Below are positions 1 through 8,668 of a stretch of 64,000 bases of DNA, piece after piece; position 1 is the first letter of the stretch, and each line of letters starts with the position of its first letter. The position numbers and the translations under genes are program-made. Location: positions 4,154,001 through 4,218,000 of the forward strand of contig NZ_CP036278.1 of assembly GCF_007748035.1 (NCBI RefSeq), written 5' to 3'. The notes under the pieces are model-generated. The model was given only the letters and a program-made list of their open reading frames with translations, was not told the origin of the DNA and did not search any database. This DNA is from Aeoliella mucimassa. Lineage in GTDB: Bacteria; Planctomycetota; Planctomycetia; Pirellulales; Lacipirellulaceae.

Positions 1-84
1 CAGCGGCAGCCGCTCGCCGGGGGGTACGTACGCGTAGTAGTACCGCGAAAGGGGTTCGTCCTGGAGTTTGTAACGCTGCAGCAT
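1..84 (-). CDS. 5' end of an unidentified minus-strand gene (partial)
   Basis: The first 84 bases, read on the minus strand, give an open frame starting with ATG at 84-82 (MLQRYKLQDEPLSRYYYAYV...) that runs off the window edge. Third codon positions are mostly G or C, as in neighbouring genes. It would be divergent from the methyltransferase gene starting at 132. The fragment is too short to name a family. The tyrosine-rich YYYAYVPPGE stretch resembles the start of some alpha/beta-hydrolase esterases, but that is only an impression. No good Shine-Dalgarno sequence is visible. Confidence 0.4.
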   Translation of the reverse strand, partial: MLQRYKLQDEPLSRYYYAYVPPGERLPL

Positions 85-131
85 GGCGAGTGGGGACCGG
101 TCCGTAACATTCGTGAGCCTTACAGAGTATT

Positions 132-2540
132 ATGGCGTGTACCTTCGGCCACGACGAGGCTCAACCTTCCCCCCTGCCCTCCATCCCCCAACTACCTGCG
201 AGCGCTACGATTTACGAACTGATTGCCACCACCGCTTTTGGCCTGGAGAAACTCGTGGTTCGCGAGCTCGAAAAGTTGGGCTACGCCCCGCGGGTGCTAC
301 GGCCGGGGCGCGTGGCGTTTTCCGGCGACGAGTCGGCCATCTGCCGGGCGAATCTGTGGCTGCGGACCGCCGAGCGGGTGGTGATTGCCATCGGCTCGTT
401 CCAGGCCGACGACTTCGGGCTATTGTTCGATGGTACCAACTCGCTCGAGTGGGAACGCTGGATCCCGGCCGACGGGGCGTTTCCCGTGCGAGGTCGCTCG
501 CATAAGTCGCAGCTATCGAGCGTGCCGGCGTGTCAGAAAATCGTGAACAAAGCGGTCGCCGAGCGACTGCTGCAGGCCCATCACGTTGCGGCGCTCCCCG
601 AGACCGGCGCGAGCTACGCAATTGAGGTCGAGCTATTCGAGAACACCGCGACGCTGCTGCTCGATACCTCCGGCTTAGGTCTCCATAAACGCGGCTATCG
701 TACCAGCGTGGCCGAGGGTCAGTTGCGCGAGACATTGGCCGCGGCCATGGTATCGCTGAGCGTCTGGAATCGCGACCGGCCGATGATCGATCCCTTCTGC
801 GGCACTGGCACCATTGCCATCGAGGCCGCCCTGCAGGGTCGCAACTCGGCCCCCGGGATCGATCGTGAGTTCGCCGCCGAGGCTTGGCCGGCCGTCGGGG
901 CCGACCGCTGGCATACTGCTCGCGAGGAGGCCCGCGACCTGTGGGGGCCGCCGCTCGAGCAGCGGATCGTCGCAACAGACCTCAATCCCAAATCGCTGGA
1001 ACTGGCTCGCCATCACGCGGAGCGGGCGGGCGTGGTCGGCGACATTCACTTTCAACAGCGCGATTTTTACGAACTCACCAGCAGCCGCCAGTACGGGTGT
1101 TTGATCTGCAATCCCCCGTACGGCATCCGCATCGGCGACGAGCGTGAATCGATCGAGCTGCACAAGAAAATTCCGATCGTGCTTCGCCGGTTGCCGACTT
1201 GGTCGCACTACTTGCTGACCGCCCGACAAGACTTCGAACGCCTGATTGGCCAGACCGCCACTCGGCGTCGCAAGCTCTACAACGGTCGCATCGAGTGCAC
1301 GTTCTACCAGTTCCTCGGCCCACGACCTCCGCGCCGCGACGCCGAGGGTAAAGTGATCAAGACACCGAGCGTTGCGCCAACCGATGAGCACTCGCCCGAA
1401 CAGCAAGCTCCCGCTGAGCAAACGCCCGACGAACAACGAGGCGACCAATCGAGTCACAAGCAAACAGCCGCGCAGCAACCACCCCAGAAGCAGTTAAGCG
1501 ACACGCCCAAGCCCGCGCGCACCAAACGCGAACAACCGGCCCCTGTATTTGGTGGACTTAAAGAGGAAGCACAGCGGCAAGCGATCGAGTTTGCGAATCG
1601 GTTATCGAAACGCGCGCGGCATCTTCGCCGCTGGCCGACTCGGCGGGGCATCACTTGCTTTCGGCTGTACGAACGCGACGTGCCCGACGTGCCGCTGATC
1701 GTCGATCGTTACGAAGACGCGTTGGTGATCGCCGAGTACGTCCGCCCCCACGAACGCACCGCCGCCGAACACGCCGACTGGCTCGATCTGATGGTCACCA
1801 CCGCGGCGAAGACTTTAGAGGTCGACCCCAAGCGGGTGTTTACCAAGTTCCGTCAGACGCAAAGCGGCGCGTCGCAGTACGATAAGTTTGGCAGCGACCA
1901 TCAAATAATGATCGCTCACGAAGGAGGGCTGGAGTTCGAGCTAAACCTCTCCGACTACCTCGATACCGGGCTGTTCCTCGACCACCGCCAGACCCGCAGC
2001 ATGGTCCGCGACGAAGCGGCCGGCAAGCGGTTCCTGAATCTGTTTGCCTACACCGGGTCGTTCACCGTGTACGCGGCGGCCGGCGGGGCGGTGAGCACCA
2101 CCACGGTCGACCTGTCGCCGAGTTACATCGAATGGGCGGAGCGAAATCTCAAGCGTAACGGATTCGGTGGTCCTCAGCATCAGTTCCTGGTAGCCGACTC
2201 GCGAGAGTGGGTGCACGCGTTGCCGAGCGAGCCGATGTTCGACCTAGCCGTGGTCGATCCACCGACCTTCAGCAATACCAAGCGGACCGGTGCCGACCGG
2301 CAGGAAATCGACGACTGGGACGTGCAGCATCACTACGCGGAACTGCTCGAAGCACTGGCCGAGCGGATGTCGCCCGAGGGAGTGGTCTATTTCAGCAACA
2401 ATTTCCGCCGGTTCAAGTTCGACGAAAATGAACTGCCCAGCTACCAGACGCGGGAAATCTCGAAACAAACCGTGCCGGAAGACTTCCGCAACCAGCGAAT
2501 TCACCGCTGCTGGCGGCTAGTTCGCAAGGCAGGTGGCTAA
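132..2540 (+). CDS. rlmL: Bifunctional 23S rRNA (guanine-N2/N7) methyltransferase, RlmKL type
   Basis: Product of 802 aa. The N-terminal half has a THUMP-like region (about residues 20-190) followed by an RlmL-type SAM methyltransferase with DPFCGTGTIAIEAA near residue 220 and the catalytic NPPYG motif near residue 326. The C-terminal half (about 480-802) is an RlmK-type methyltransferase with FLNLFAYTGSF and VVDPPTFSNTK. In the known family this pair makes m2G2445 and m7G2069 in 23S rRNA, using SAM in the cytoplasm. The halves are joined by a low-complexity linker (about 410-470) rich in Gln, Pro and Glu, which makes the protein about 100 residues longer than the E. coli enzyme (702 aa). The start is the first ATG of the frame; no strong Shine-Dalgarno sequence is visible. 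It is divergent from the fragment at 1-84. Confidence 0.93.
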   Translation: MACTFGHDEAQPSPLPSIPQLPASATIYELIATTAFGLEKLVVRELEKLGYAPRVLRPGRVAFSGDESAICRANLWLRTAERVVIAIGSFQADDFGLLFDGTNSLEWERWIPADGAFPVRGRSHKSQLSSVPACQKIVNKAVAERLLQAHHVAALPETGASYAIEVELFENTATLLLDTSGLGLHKRGYRTSVAEGQLRETLAAAMVSLSVWNRDRPMIDPFCGTGTIAIEAALQGRNSAPGIDREFAAEAWPAVGADRWHTAREEARDLWGPPLEQRIVATDLNPKSLELARHHAERAGVVGDIHFQQRDFYELTSSRQYGCLICNPPYGIRIGDERESIELHKKIPIVLRRLPTWSHYLLTARQDFERLIGQTATRRRKLYNGRIECTFYQFLGPRPPRRDAEGKVIKTPSVAPTDEHSPEQQAPAEQTPDEQRGDQSSHKQTAAQQPPQKQLSDTPKPARTKREQPAPVFGGLKEEAQRQAIEFANRLSKRARHLRRWPTRRGITCFRLYERDVPDVPLIVDRYEDALVIAEYVRPHERTAAEHADWLDLMVTTAAKTLEVDPKRVFTKFRQTQSGASQYDKFGSDHQIMIAHEGGLEFELNLSDYLDTGLFLDHRQTRSMVRDEAAGKRFLNLFAYTGSFTVYAAAGGAVSTTTVDLSPSYIEWAERNLKRNGFGGPQHQFLVADSREWVHALPSEPMFDLAVVDPPTFSNTKRTGADRQEIDDWDVQHHYAELLEALAERMSPEGVVYFSNNFRRFKFDENELPSYQTREISKQTVPEDFRNQRIHRCWRLVRKAGG

Positions 2541-2634
2541 CACCCGCGAGGCAAAAAGGGATACAATAATCAGTGCGAACAGTTAAGTAGAGGTCCTCTC
2601 CCACCAGGCGTCTATTACGCATCAGACGATTGAC

Positions 2635-3498
2635 ATGAAGTCTCTCACCGCCCTGCTGGCCATGGCGCTGAACTTTGCCACGGCTATCCTTGCCGACGAG
2701 CCCACTGCCACGGAGCAGAACACGCGTTCTGCGCTCACACGCGAATTACAACGTCGCTGGGATGTCGATCAGCAGGCTCGCAAGGCACTGCTCGATTGGG
2801 AGCAAACCAACGGGCGCCCCTACGACGACAAGCCAGCCGAAGGGGACTCGTCGAAGAACCGGTTGCAGGAGTGGCTGAAGACCACCCCGCTGGAATATCA
2901 GCGACTTGCCGAGCGACTCAAGCAGGTCGACGCCGACAACACCGCCTGGCTGCGGAAACTGGTTGATACCCAAGGCTGGCCAACGATAAGCCAAGTGGGC
3001 CAGCAAGGCTCCGAGGCGGCCTGGCTGCTGGTGCAGCATGCGGATCGGTCGCCGGAGTTTCAGCTCAAGTGCCTGACGCTCATGAACGAGCTACCTCAAC
3101 ACGAAGTCTCGCAGCAGAACGTCGCCTACCTGACCGATCGCGTGCTCGTGGCTCAAGGCAAACCACAGAAGTTTGGTACGCAGCTCCATGTCGAAGCGGG
3201 AGAGTTAGTGCTTCGCCCTACGCAGGACGAGGCGACGCTCGACGAGCGCCGCGCTGCGATTGGTTTGCAACCGGTGGCCGATTACTTGCAGATGGCCCGT
3301 CAGATGTATGGCTACTCGGCAGACGAAGTCGCTGAGAGCAACACCGCACCACCCACAGAGTCGAGCAAGACCGCTGGAGGTATTACGACTTGCAGCAGGT
3401 ACGCGGTTCGACGCAAATGCCGAACGCGATGGAAACAGTGCCTTGGACTCCGCACGCATTGTCGCCGCAGCTCTCAACAAAACTGCAAGCTGTATTAA
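2635..3498 (+). CDS. DUF6624-like secreted protein, probably frameshifted near the C-terminus
   Basis: The 287-aa frame opens with a signal peptide ending around residue 20 (LADE). The central part matches my recollection of the DUF6624 pattern: W..I..VG..GS.AAWLLVQHAD, then YLTDRVLVAQGKPQKFGTQ. No enzymatic role is known to me. After about residue 240 the in-frame translation becomes Cys- and Arg-rich and unlike the rest. The other frame, open from 3336 to a stop near 3537, has high GC at third codon positions and a natural composition (WRYYDLQQVRGST, then MPNAMETVPWTPHALSPQL). A frameshift, or a sequencing error, between 3336 and 3360 is likely, so the true C-terminus is probably near 3537. 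The gene faces the NAD synthetase gene convergently. Confidence 0.6.
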   Translation: MKSLTALLAMALNFATAILADEPTATEQNTRSALTRELQRRWDVDQQARKALLDWEQTNGRPYDDKPAEGDSSKNRLQEWLKTTPLEYQRLAERLKQVDADNTAWLRKLVDTQGWPTISQVGQQGSEAAWLLVQHADRSPEFQLKCLTLMNELPQHEVSQQNVAYLTDRVLVAQGKPQKFGTQLHVEAGELVLRPTQDEATLDERRAAIGLQPVADYLQMARQMYGYSADEVAESNTAPPTESSKTAGGITTCSRYAVRRKCRTRWKQCLGLRTHCRRSSQQNCKLY

Positions 3499-3582
3499 CG
3501 TCGCGTACACGTCCTGGTAGGAGTAGCGTCCGCTAAAAGCGCAATGTGGCAACCACTCGCCGGGACGACTCTTACGAGTGCT

Positions 3583-5607
3583 TTAGATACCTAGCTGCTC
3601 TTTCAACTCGGCTAGCTCTTCGGCAAAGCCGCTGTTGAGAATTGGGAACCGGCACCAGCTCTTCGGGTCGAGCGACTCGTCGTCGACGTGGAAGCTAGGA
3701 GCGTATCGCTCGCGTTTCCATTGATTGCGACACCACAGCTCGAAGAACCGAACCACCCATCGCCCCACCTGCGTGGCCTCGACCTCGGGGTACTGGGCTT
3801 GGATCACCGCGTACACGTCGGCCGGAAGTTGCTTGTCGCGAATCGCCGCCCGCTCGATTGCATCGAGCACCGGGTAAGGCATCAGGTCGGCTTCGTCGGT
3901 CTGGTGCTCTTCGTTCGGGCGGAGTTCGGCGGTTGGTTCCTGGGCGGTGATCACGGCCAACTCGGGCACCGGCTGTAAGTCTTCCGAACCAACGGTCTCG
4001 AGCCATCGCAACCACTTGCGAATAAACTGCTTATCGATGCCTGCGATCGGCGAAAGCCCACCGCAGGTGTCGCCGTCCATGGTCGCGTAGCCGGCGGCTG
4101 CTTCGCTGCGATTACTGGTCGCCAGCAAAATGGCTCCCCGCAGGTTCGCCAACAACCAGACGCCCGGCCCCCGCGTGCGGGCCTGGATGTTCTGCAGTGC
4201 GATGTCGTCGGTTTCCCACTCCAGCTCGCGATTCACGGCCTTCGACACCAGATCGATGTACCCCTGATTCTGAGCGTCGACGTCCCACTCGAAGTAATCG
4301 GCCCCCACGGCGTTGGCCACCGTCTTCGCAGCATTACGCGTGGTATCCGACGAGTTCCGCGTGGGTTGATACACGCAGGCCAGCAGTGCACCGGTAAACG
4401 TTTTGGCCACCTCGATGGGATCTTCGGTGTCGAGCGACTCGAGTGCTGCCTTGAGTCGCGGGAAGCTCCCCAAGCGATCGACAAACTCGGCGGGTGACAT
4501 CTCCTTGAGCGCCCGCTGAATCATCAGGTTCACGAGAACCGCGACCGCACTCGAATCGGCACCACCGCTGAGCGAAACCACGAAGCCCTGGGCCCGACTC
4601 TTCCGCAGGTAGTCGAACAGCGCGAGTGGCACCGCCCGGCTGAACTCTTCGAACTTGGAATGCTGGCCGATTTCCCACGGTTCGGGATCCGACACGTTGT
4701 CGACCAGGCTCGGTCCGGCGTCTTGCCAGTCCATCGGCAGGAACTGCAGCGACTCGCCGGCTCGTTCGACGCGAGTGCGAGCGTCGAACGCCTGCCCACG
4801 GGCCAGTCGATTGCGATGAATATCGAAGTCGGCGACGGTCAGCTCGATGTCGGAGTAGCTGAACAACCGGCCGCGGGCGACCATTTTGCCACCGCTGGCC
4901 ATGAGCACGCCGCCGTCGTAGATGCTGCGTCCCGACTCGTTGCCAAGCAGGTTGCAATACACAAACGTGACGCCGAACGCCCGCGAGCCTTCGAGCACCA
5001 GTCGCTCGCGAGTCGCTTGTTTGCCAAAGGCAAAGTGGCTACCGCTGGGGTTTAGAATGATATCGGCTCCGCGTCGCGCCAGGCGTCCGCCTGGTCGTTC
5101 GGAGATCCAGGCGTCGCGGCAGATCTCGAAACCGATGCGGACTCCGCCGATGTCGAACAACAGGTCACCGACGGGCACCAACCGGCCGTCGAGTTCCATC
5201 TGACCGACGACTCCGGCTGGCCATTGGCGGAACCACCGCGGCTCGTAATGAATGCCGTCGCTGGCCATGAACTGCTTGCAGACGATGCCGGCCAGTTCGC
5301 CGTCGACCATCAACGCTTCGGCGTTGTACAGGCTCGACTCGTAAAACAACGGCAACCCTACTGCGACTGCCATGCCGCGGGTGTGCGGCAGCAAGCTGCT
5401 GAGCCCTTCGAGGGCCGCCTGCTGCACGCCGACCGAGAAGAACATGTCCTCACAGCCATATCCCGTGACGGCCAACTCGGGCAGACAGAGGATGCGTGCC
5501 CCTGCCACGCGGGCTTCTTCGATGGCCGAGATCAACCGGCGGCGATTGCCGCTCCAGTCCATCGGAGTTTGATTCACACTGGCAGCGGCGATGCGTAGAT
5601 TGAACAC
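3583..5607 (-). CDS. nadE: Glutamine-dependent NAD(+) synthetase
   Basis: Last step of NAD synthesis: ATP-dependent amidation of nicotinate adenine dinucleotide, with ammonia from glutamine. The N-terminal nitrilase-fold glutaminase domain (about 1-270) shows the catalytic Glu (CLPELAVTGYGCEDMF), a Lys (VCKQFMASDG) and the nucleophile Cys (GFEICRDAW). The C-terminal synthetase domain carries the ATP-pyrophosphatase loop SGGADSSAVAV. I chose the GTG at 5607 (VFNLRIAAASVNQTP), giving 674 aa, because family members begin just before this beta-strand. The longer frame from 5700 adds an Arg-rich tail that would overlap cinA. It lies 47 bases downstream of cinA on the same strand, so the two may be co-transcribed, which fits a shared link to pyridine nucleotide metabolism. 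Confidence 0.93.
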   Translation of the reverse strand: MFNLRIAAASVNQTPMDWSGNRRRLISAIEEARVAGARILCLPELAVTGYGCEDMFFSVGVQQAALEGLSSLLPHTRGMAVAVGLPLFYESSLYNAEALMVDGELAGIVCKQFMASDGIHYEPRWFRQWPAGVVGQMELDGRLVPVGDLLFDIGGVRIGFEICRDAWISERPGGRLARRGADIILNPSGSHFAFGKQATRERLVLEGSRAFGVTFVYCNLLGNESGRSIYDGGVLMASGGKMVARGRLFSYSDIELTVADFDIHRNRLARGQAFDARTRVERAGESLQFLPMDWQDAGPSLVDNVSDPEPWEIGQHSKFEEFSRAVPLALFDYLRKSRAQGFVVSLSGGADSSAVAVLVNLMIQRALKEMSPAEFVDRLGSFPRLKAALESLDTEDPIEVAKTFTGALLACVYQPTRNSSDTTRNAAKTVANAVGADYFEWDVDAQNQGYIDLVSKAVNRELEWETDDIALQNIQARTRGPGVWLLANLRGAILLATSNRSEAAAGYATMDGDTCGGLSPIAGIDKQFIRKWLRWLETVGSEDLQPVPELAVITAQEPTAELRPNEEHQTDEADLMPYPVLDAIERAAIRDKQLPADVYAVIQAQYPEVEATQVGRWVVRFFELWCRNQWKRERYAPSFHVDDESLDPKSWCRFPILNSGFAEELAELKEQLGI

Positions 5608-5654
5608 GGTGGGTAGACCGATCGGTGGATGGGGGAAAACACGGACGACACGAT

Positions 5655-6821
5655 CTACGCGTCGCCGATAATCGCTCTTCGTAACAGATTGAGGGCACAC
5701 TTGGCAATGCGTGGGCCGACCACGGCCGGGTGCCCGCCTAGTTTAAAATCCTCAGTCACCACGCGTCGCTCGTCGGCCACCGCGACGGTCACCTGTTCGG
5801 TTGCCATCGGCGGGCCAATGGCCAACCCGTAGGTGCTGCCGAGTCGCTCGCGGACGTCGCTGGCAGCCTGAGCTACGTCGCTCATTGTCCAGGACAGCTG
5901 CCCGCCAGTAAACGTTCGCTCGGCCAACTCGTCCTCAGCCATCCACGAGGCCACCAGGCCCCGTGTAAAGCACTCATCAGTCGCTAGAGTCGCGTTGTTT
6001 TCGGCCAATAACTGCTGCGTCGCGTGGTGAAGATCGATTTCGCCTTCGCCGAACACGTACTTGCCTACTGCGTCGTAAATTTGCTGGGCGGTCGGCTCCA
6101 TGGCCGCCAGGCACGAGGCCTCGTCGGGCCCGCTGGCGGTGATTCGCAGCGTGAGCGTCGCTCCGCTGGCGGTGATGCCGACTCGCGGCTCGCGGCCCCG
6201 AGCAATCAGATCGGGCAGCATCGATTCGAGCTGGCTCTCGCCTGGCCCGAAGATTTTGATCGCCCGATGGCGGATCACGCGGGGCTCGCCGATCAGGCTC
6301 AGCACGGCCGGGGCAACCGTGGCGGTATACATTTCATGCATCTCGGCCGGCACGCCAGGCAACGCGAATAGGTGGCAGCTTCCCCCTGCGGCTTTCGTCG
6401 CCTGGGCGTGAATGCCAGGGGCGGTGCCATTGGGGTTAAAGATACTGGCCGCACCTTGAGGAAAGTCGGCCTGCCGCTCGTTACGCTCGGGCATCTGGCG
6501 GCCCCGCTTGGTAAACAAGCTACAAATGTGCTCCAGCGACTCCTCATCGCGCACCAACGGCACCCTCAATGCGGCGGCTATGGCATCGCGAGTAAGGTCG
6601 TCGGCCGTGGGACCAAGCCCCCCGGTGCAGACGACCACGTCGGCCCGCTCGATGGCCGCCTGAAACACATCGATGTTGGCCGCCAGGTCGTCGCCGACGG
6701 TGGTGTGGAACATCACCTCAAGGCCGATGTCGGTGAGTTGCTTGCTAATCCACTGAGTATTGGTATCGAGTCGCTCGCCGCTGGTCAGCTCGTCGCCAAT
6801 GGCAATCACTTCGGCACGCAT
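5655..6821 (-). CDS. cinA: CinA-family protein with a degenerate PncC-like C-terminal domain
   Basis: Starts at the ATG at 6821 (MRAEVIAIGDELTSGERLD), 388 aa; an upstream extension would run towards the oxidoreductase gene and lacks conservation. The N-terminal MoaB/MogA-like CinA domain (about 1-170) has the typical GDELTSG and VVCTGGLGPTADDLTRDA motifs and is associated in the family with pyrophosphatase activity on NMN- or ADP-ribose-type substrates. The C-terminal domain is in the position of the PncC NMN deamidase, but the usual AESCTGG active-site segment reads TDECFTRGLV, so the catalytic Ser is missing and deamidase activity is doubtful. It sits just upstream of nadE on the same strand. 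Confidence 0.88.
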   Translation of the reverse strand: MRAEVIAIGDELTSGERLDTNTQWISKQLTDIGLEVMFHTTVGDDLAANIDVFQAAIERADVVVCTGGLGPTADDLTRDAIAAALRVPLVRDEESLEHICSLFTKRGRQMPERNERQADFPQGAASIFNPNGTAPGIHAQATKAAGGSCHLFALPGVPAEMHEMYTATVAPAVLSLIGEPRVIRHRAIKIFGPGESQLESMLPDLIARGREPRVGITASGATLTLRITASGPDEASCLAAMEPTAQQIYDAVGKYVFGEGEIDLHHATQQLLAENNATLATDECFTRGLVASWMAEDELAERTFTGGQLSWTMSDVAQAASDVRERLGSTYGLAIGPPMATEQVTVAVADERRVVTEDFKLGGHPAVVGPRIAKCALNLLRRAIIGDA

Positions 6822-6885
6822 GGTAATGTTCTCGCGCGGGAGGGGTAGCCAATCGGCTACGTGGACAACCAACAACAAGCACCGG

Positions 6886-8268
6886 TTACTCGCGCAAACA
6901 GTGCATGTTTGCCATGGAGATACCACTAATAATGGCCCCGACGATGCCGACAAACCCTTGATCGGTACCGCAAACGTAGAGATTATCGAGGTGGGTGGTG
7001 CCGTTTAGTTGCTTCTCCGGAGCACCATAGACGGCTCCGTTGTCGTGACCAGTAAAGCGAACAATCGTGCTCGGCGTGAACATGTCGGTATCGATCACTC
7101 GGCTGCGGAAATCGGGCACAAACCGCACGGCCGACTCGACAATGCGATCCCACCAGCGATGCTTCGCCAGGCGGTAGTCCGACTCTTCGAGCCCGAGCCA
7201 TTGATCCTGATCGGCGAGCACCGTAATCCGCATGGTGCCTTGATCGCCGAGTGGGCGGTCGTAGCCAAAGTTATCGGGCGAGCAAATCACCCCGCTTCGC
7301 AAGTCGCATGGCTGACCAGTCGGCTTGGTCCAATGGAACTGCGGCGAGTCGTTAAAGAACGTGATCGTTTGGTGATAGTCGAACGTTGCAGGAGGCACAT
7401 CGAGTGTCGCAATTGCTTCGCAGAAACTCAGCTGCCCACTCGCGCGGCTCGTTACCTGGCGGCCGTCGTCGCACAGTCGCATGGTCTCGCACCAGCCAGC
7501 CGAACTAAGCACCCTGCGAGCTTCGATCTGCTCGCCCCCTTCCAGCTCGACGCCGGCAACGTGGCCGCCGTCGGTCACGATGCGTTTGACCCCCGAGCGA
7601 AGCTTCAGCTCGCCGCCGAGGGCGCGATATTTCTTGACCAGCAGCTTGAGAATCAGCCGCACGCCCGCATAGGGTCGGCCGAGCCCTTCGAGAAAGATGC
7701 TGCGGAACATGATGCAGAACTGGCCCCAGTCCATGTCGTGCTCCCGCGCCGAACCGTAATACATAAGCGGGCAGAAGAGCATCTCGACCAGCATCGGCTC
7801 GGTAAGGTAGTAGCCAACCACTTCGCGGGCGGAGAGTTGCTGGTGCTCGTCGGTCAGGTCGTCGTAGTCGACGATCTGCTCCATCAGCTTCCGAAAGTTA
7901 TGCAGCTGGTCGGGAAACTGGCGGGCGACTTCCGACTCGAGCAACTCGGTGTCGTTCGAAAACGACAAGCGGGCCCCAGGGAACACCACCTGCGAACCAT
8001 TCTGCGGCGAGATGTTGAAGTCGTCCCACGAGAACCGCAACTGGCGCAACAATCGCGCGAGCGGGCCCTTCTTGGTGCCTTTGGGGGTGATGTTGGTTAG
8101 CGCGTGCAGACCAACATCGTAGTCGCGACCACGAAGGCGATAGAAGGAGTTAAGCCCCCCGATCGTGTAGTGACGCTCGAGGATGGCAACGCGCTGCCCA
8201 AAGTGGGCTAGACGAATGCCAGCCGCCAACCCGCTCATGCCCGCGCCGATAATCAGTGTGTCGTACAT
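6886..8268 (-). CDS. FAD/NAD(P)-binding oxidoreductase, CrtI/phytoene-desaturase-like
   Basis: 460 aa. An N-terminal dinucleotide-binding motif (LIIGAGMSGLAAGIRLA, then GxxVAILERHYTIGGLNS) and a C-terminal FAD-binding segment (NLYVCGTDQGFVGIVGAI) place it in the CrtI / all-trans-retinol saturase-like amine-oxidase superfamily. These enzymes desaturate, isomerise or reduce polyene or isoprenoid chains. It is the third gene of a minus-strand trio with an acyl carrier protein (8364-8624) and a ketoacyl synthase (8669-9913). That context suggests it acts on an ACP-bound or freshly released acyl or polyene chain rather than on a carotenoid, since no carotenoid synthase is nearby. The substrate is unknown. 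The start is the ATG directly before the binding motif. Confidence 0.83.
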   Translation of the reverse strand: MYDTLIIGAGMSGLAAGIRLAHFGQRVAILERHYTIGGLNSFYRLRGRDYDVGLHALTNITPKGTKKGPLARLLRQLRFSWDDFNISPQNGSQVVFPGARLSFSNDTELLESEVARQFPDQLHNFRKLMEQIVDYDDLTDEHQQLSAREVVGYYLTEPMLVEMLFCPLMYYGSAREHDMDWGQFCIMFRSIFLEGLGRPYAGVRLILKLLVKKYRALGGELKLRSGVKRIVTDGGHVAGVELEGGEQIEARRVLSSAGWCETMRLCDDGRQVTSRASGQLSFCEAIATLDVPPATFDYHQTITFFNDSPQFHWTKPTGQPCDLRSGVICSPDNFGYDRPLGDQGTMRITVLADQDQWLGLEESDYRLAKHRWWDRIVESAVRFVPDFRSRVIDTDMFTPSTIVRFTGHDNGAVYGAPEKQLNGTTHLDNLYVCGTDQGFVGIVGAIISGISMANMHCLRE

Positions 8269-8363
8269 GGGGAGAGGGATCGGGGGTCAGGAGTCGGGTA
8301 TCAGAGGTCAGGTGCCTGCGTTCGGGTGCTGGCCTGGAATCTCCGTCCGCTGGCCTCGCGCGG

Positions 8364-8624
8364 TTATACCTTCTCGATGTCCTTCATCAATGGTTCCAGG
8401 TACTCGACCGTGCTGTTCATGCTGGCCAAGTTCACGTAATCGTCTTCCGGAATCTGCACGCGATGGCGCTTCCGCAGTTCCATGACGATGTCGAGGAAGT
8501 CCATCGAGTCGAGTTCCATCTGCTCGCGAAAACTCTGCGAATCGTCGAGGTTCGACAGATCTTCATCCGGAGCAATATCGGCAAGGATGTCGAGCACTTC
8601 TTCGCGAATTTCTGCTTTGGTCAT
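8364..8624 (-). CDS. Acyl carrier protein
   Basis: 86 aa from the ATG at 8624 (MTKAEIREEVLDILADIAPD); the frame is open 12 codons further up but without family resemblance. The phosphopantetheine attachment site is Ser40 in MELDSMDFLD, followed by the expected helix (IVMELRKRHRVQIPEDDY). The protein is acidic and four-helical by pattern. It differs from a housekeeping AcpP (usual motif DSLDTVEL) in having DSMDFLDI, typical of specialised pathways. It lies between a ketoacyl synthase and a desaturase-like oxidoreductase, all on the minus strand with short spacers, so it probably serves as their dedicated carrier. Confidence 0.9.
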   Translation of the reverse strand: MTKAEIREEVLDILADIAPDEDLSNLDDSQSFREQMELDSMDFLDIVMELRKRHRVQIPEDDYVNLASMNSTVEYLEPLMKDIEKV

Positions 8625-8668
8625 TTTAGATCTATTTCCCTGTGAGGTGTACGATCGCACCGAACGCT

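Noticed and set aside
3583-5700. Longer N-terminus for NAD synthetase from 5700
   Set aside because: The extra Arg/Pro-rich residues overlap cinA and precede the usual family start; GTG at 5607 fits better.
7009-8100. 363-codon plus-strand frame opposite the CrtI-like oxidoreductase
   Set aside because: Shadow of the minus-strand gene, which has FAD-binding motifs.
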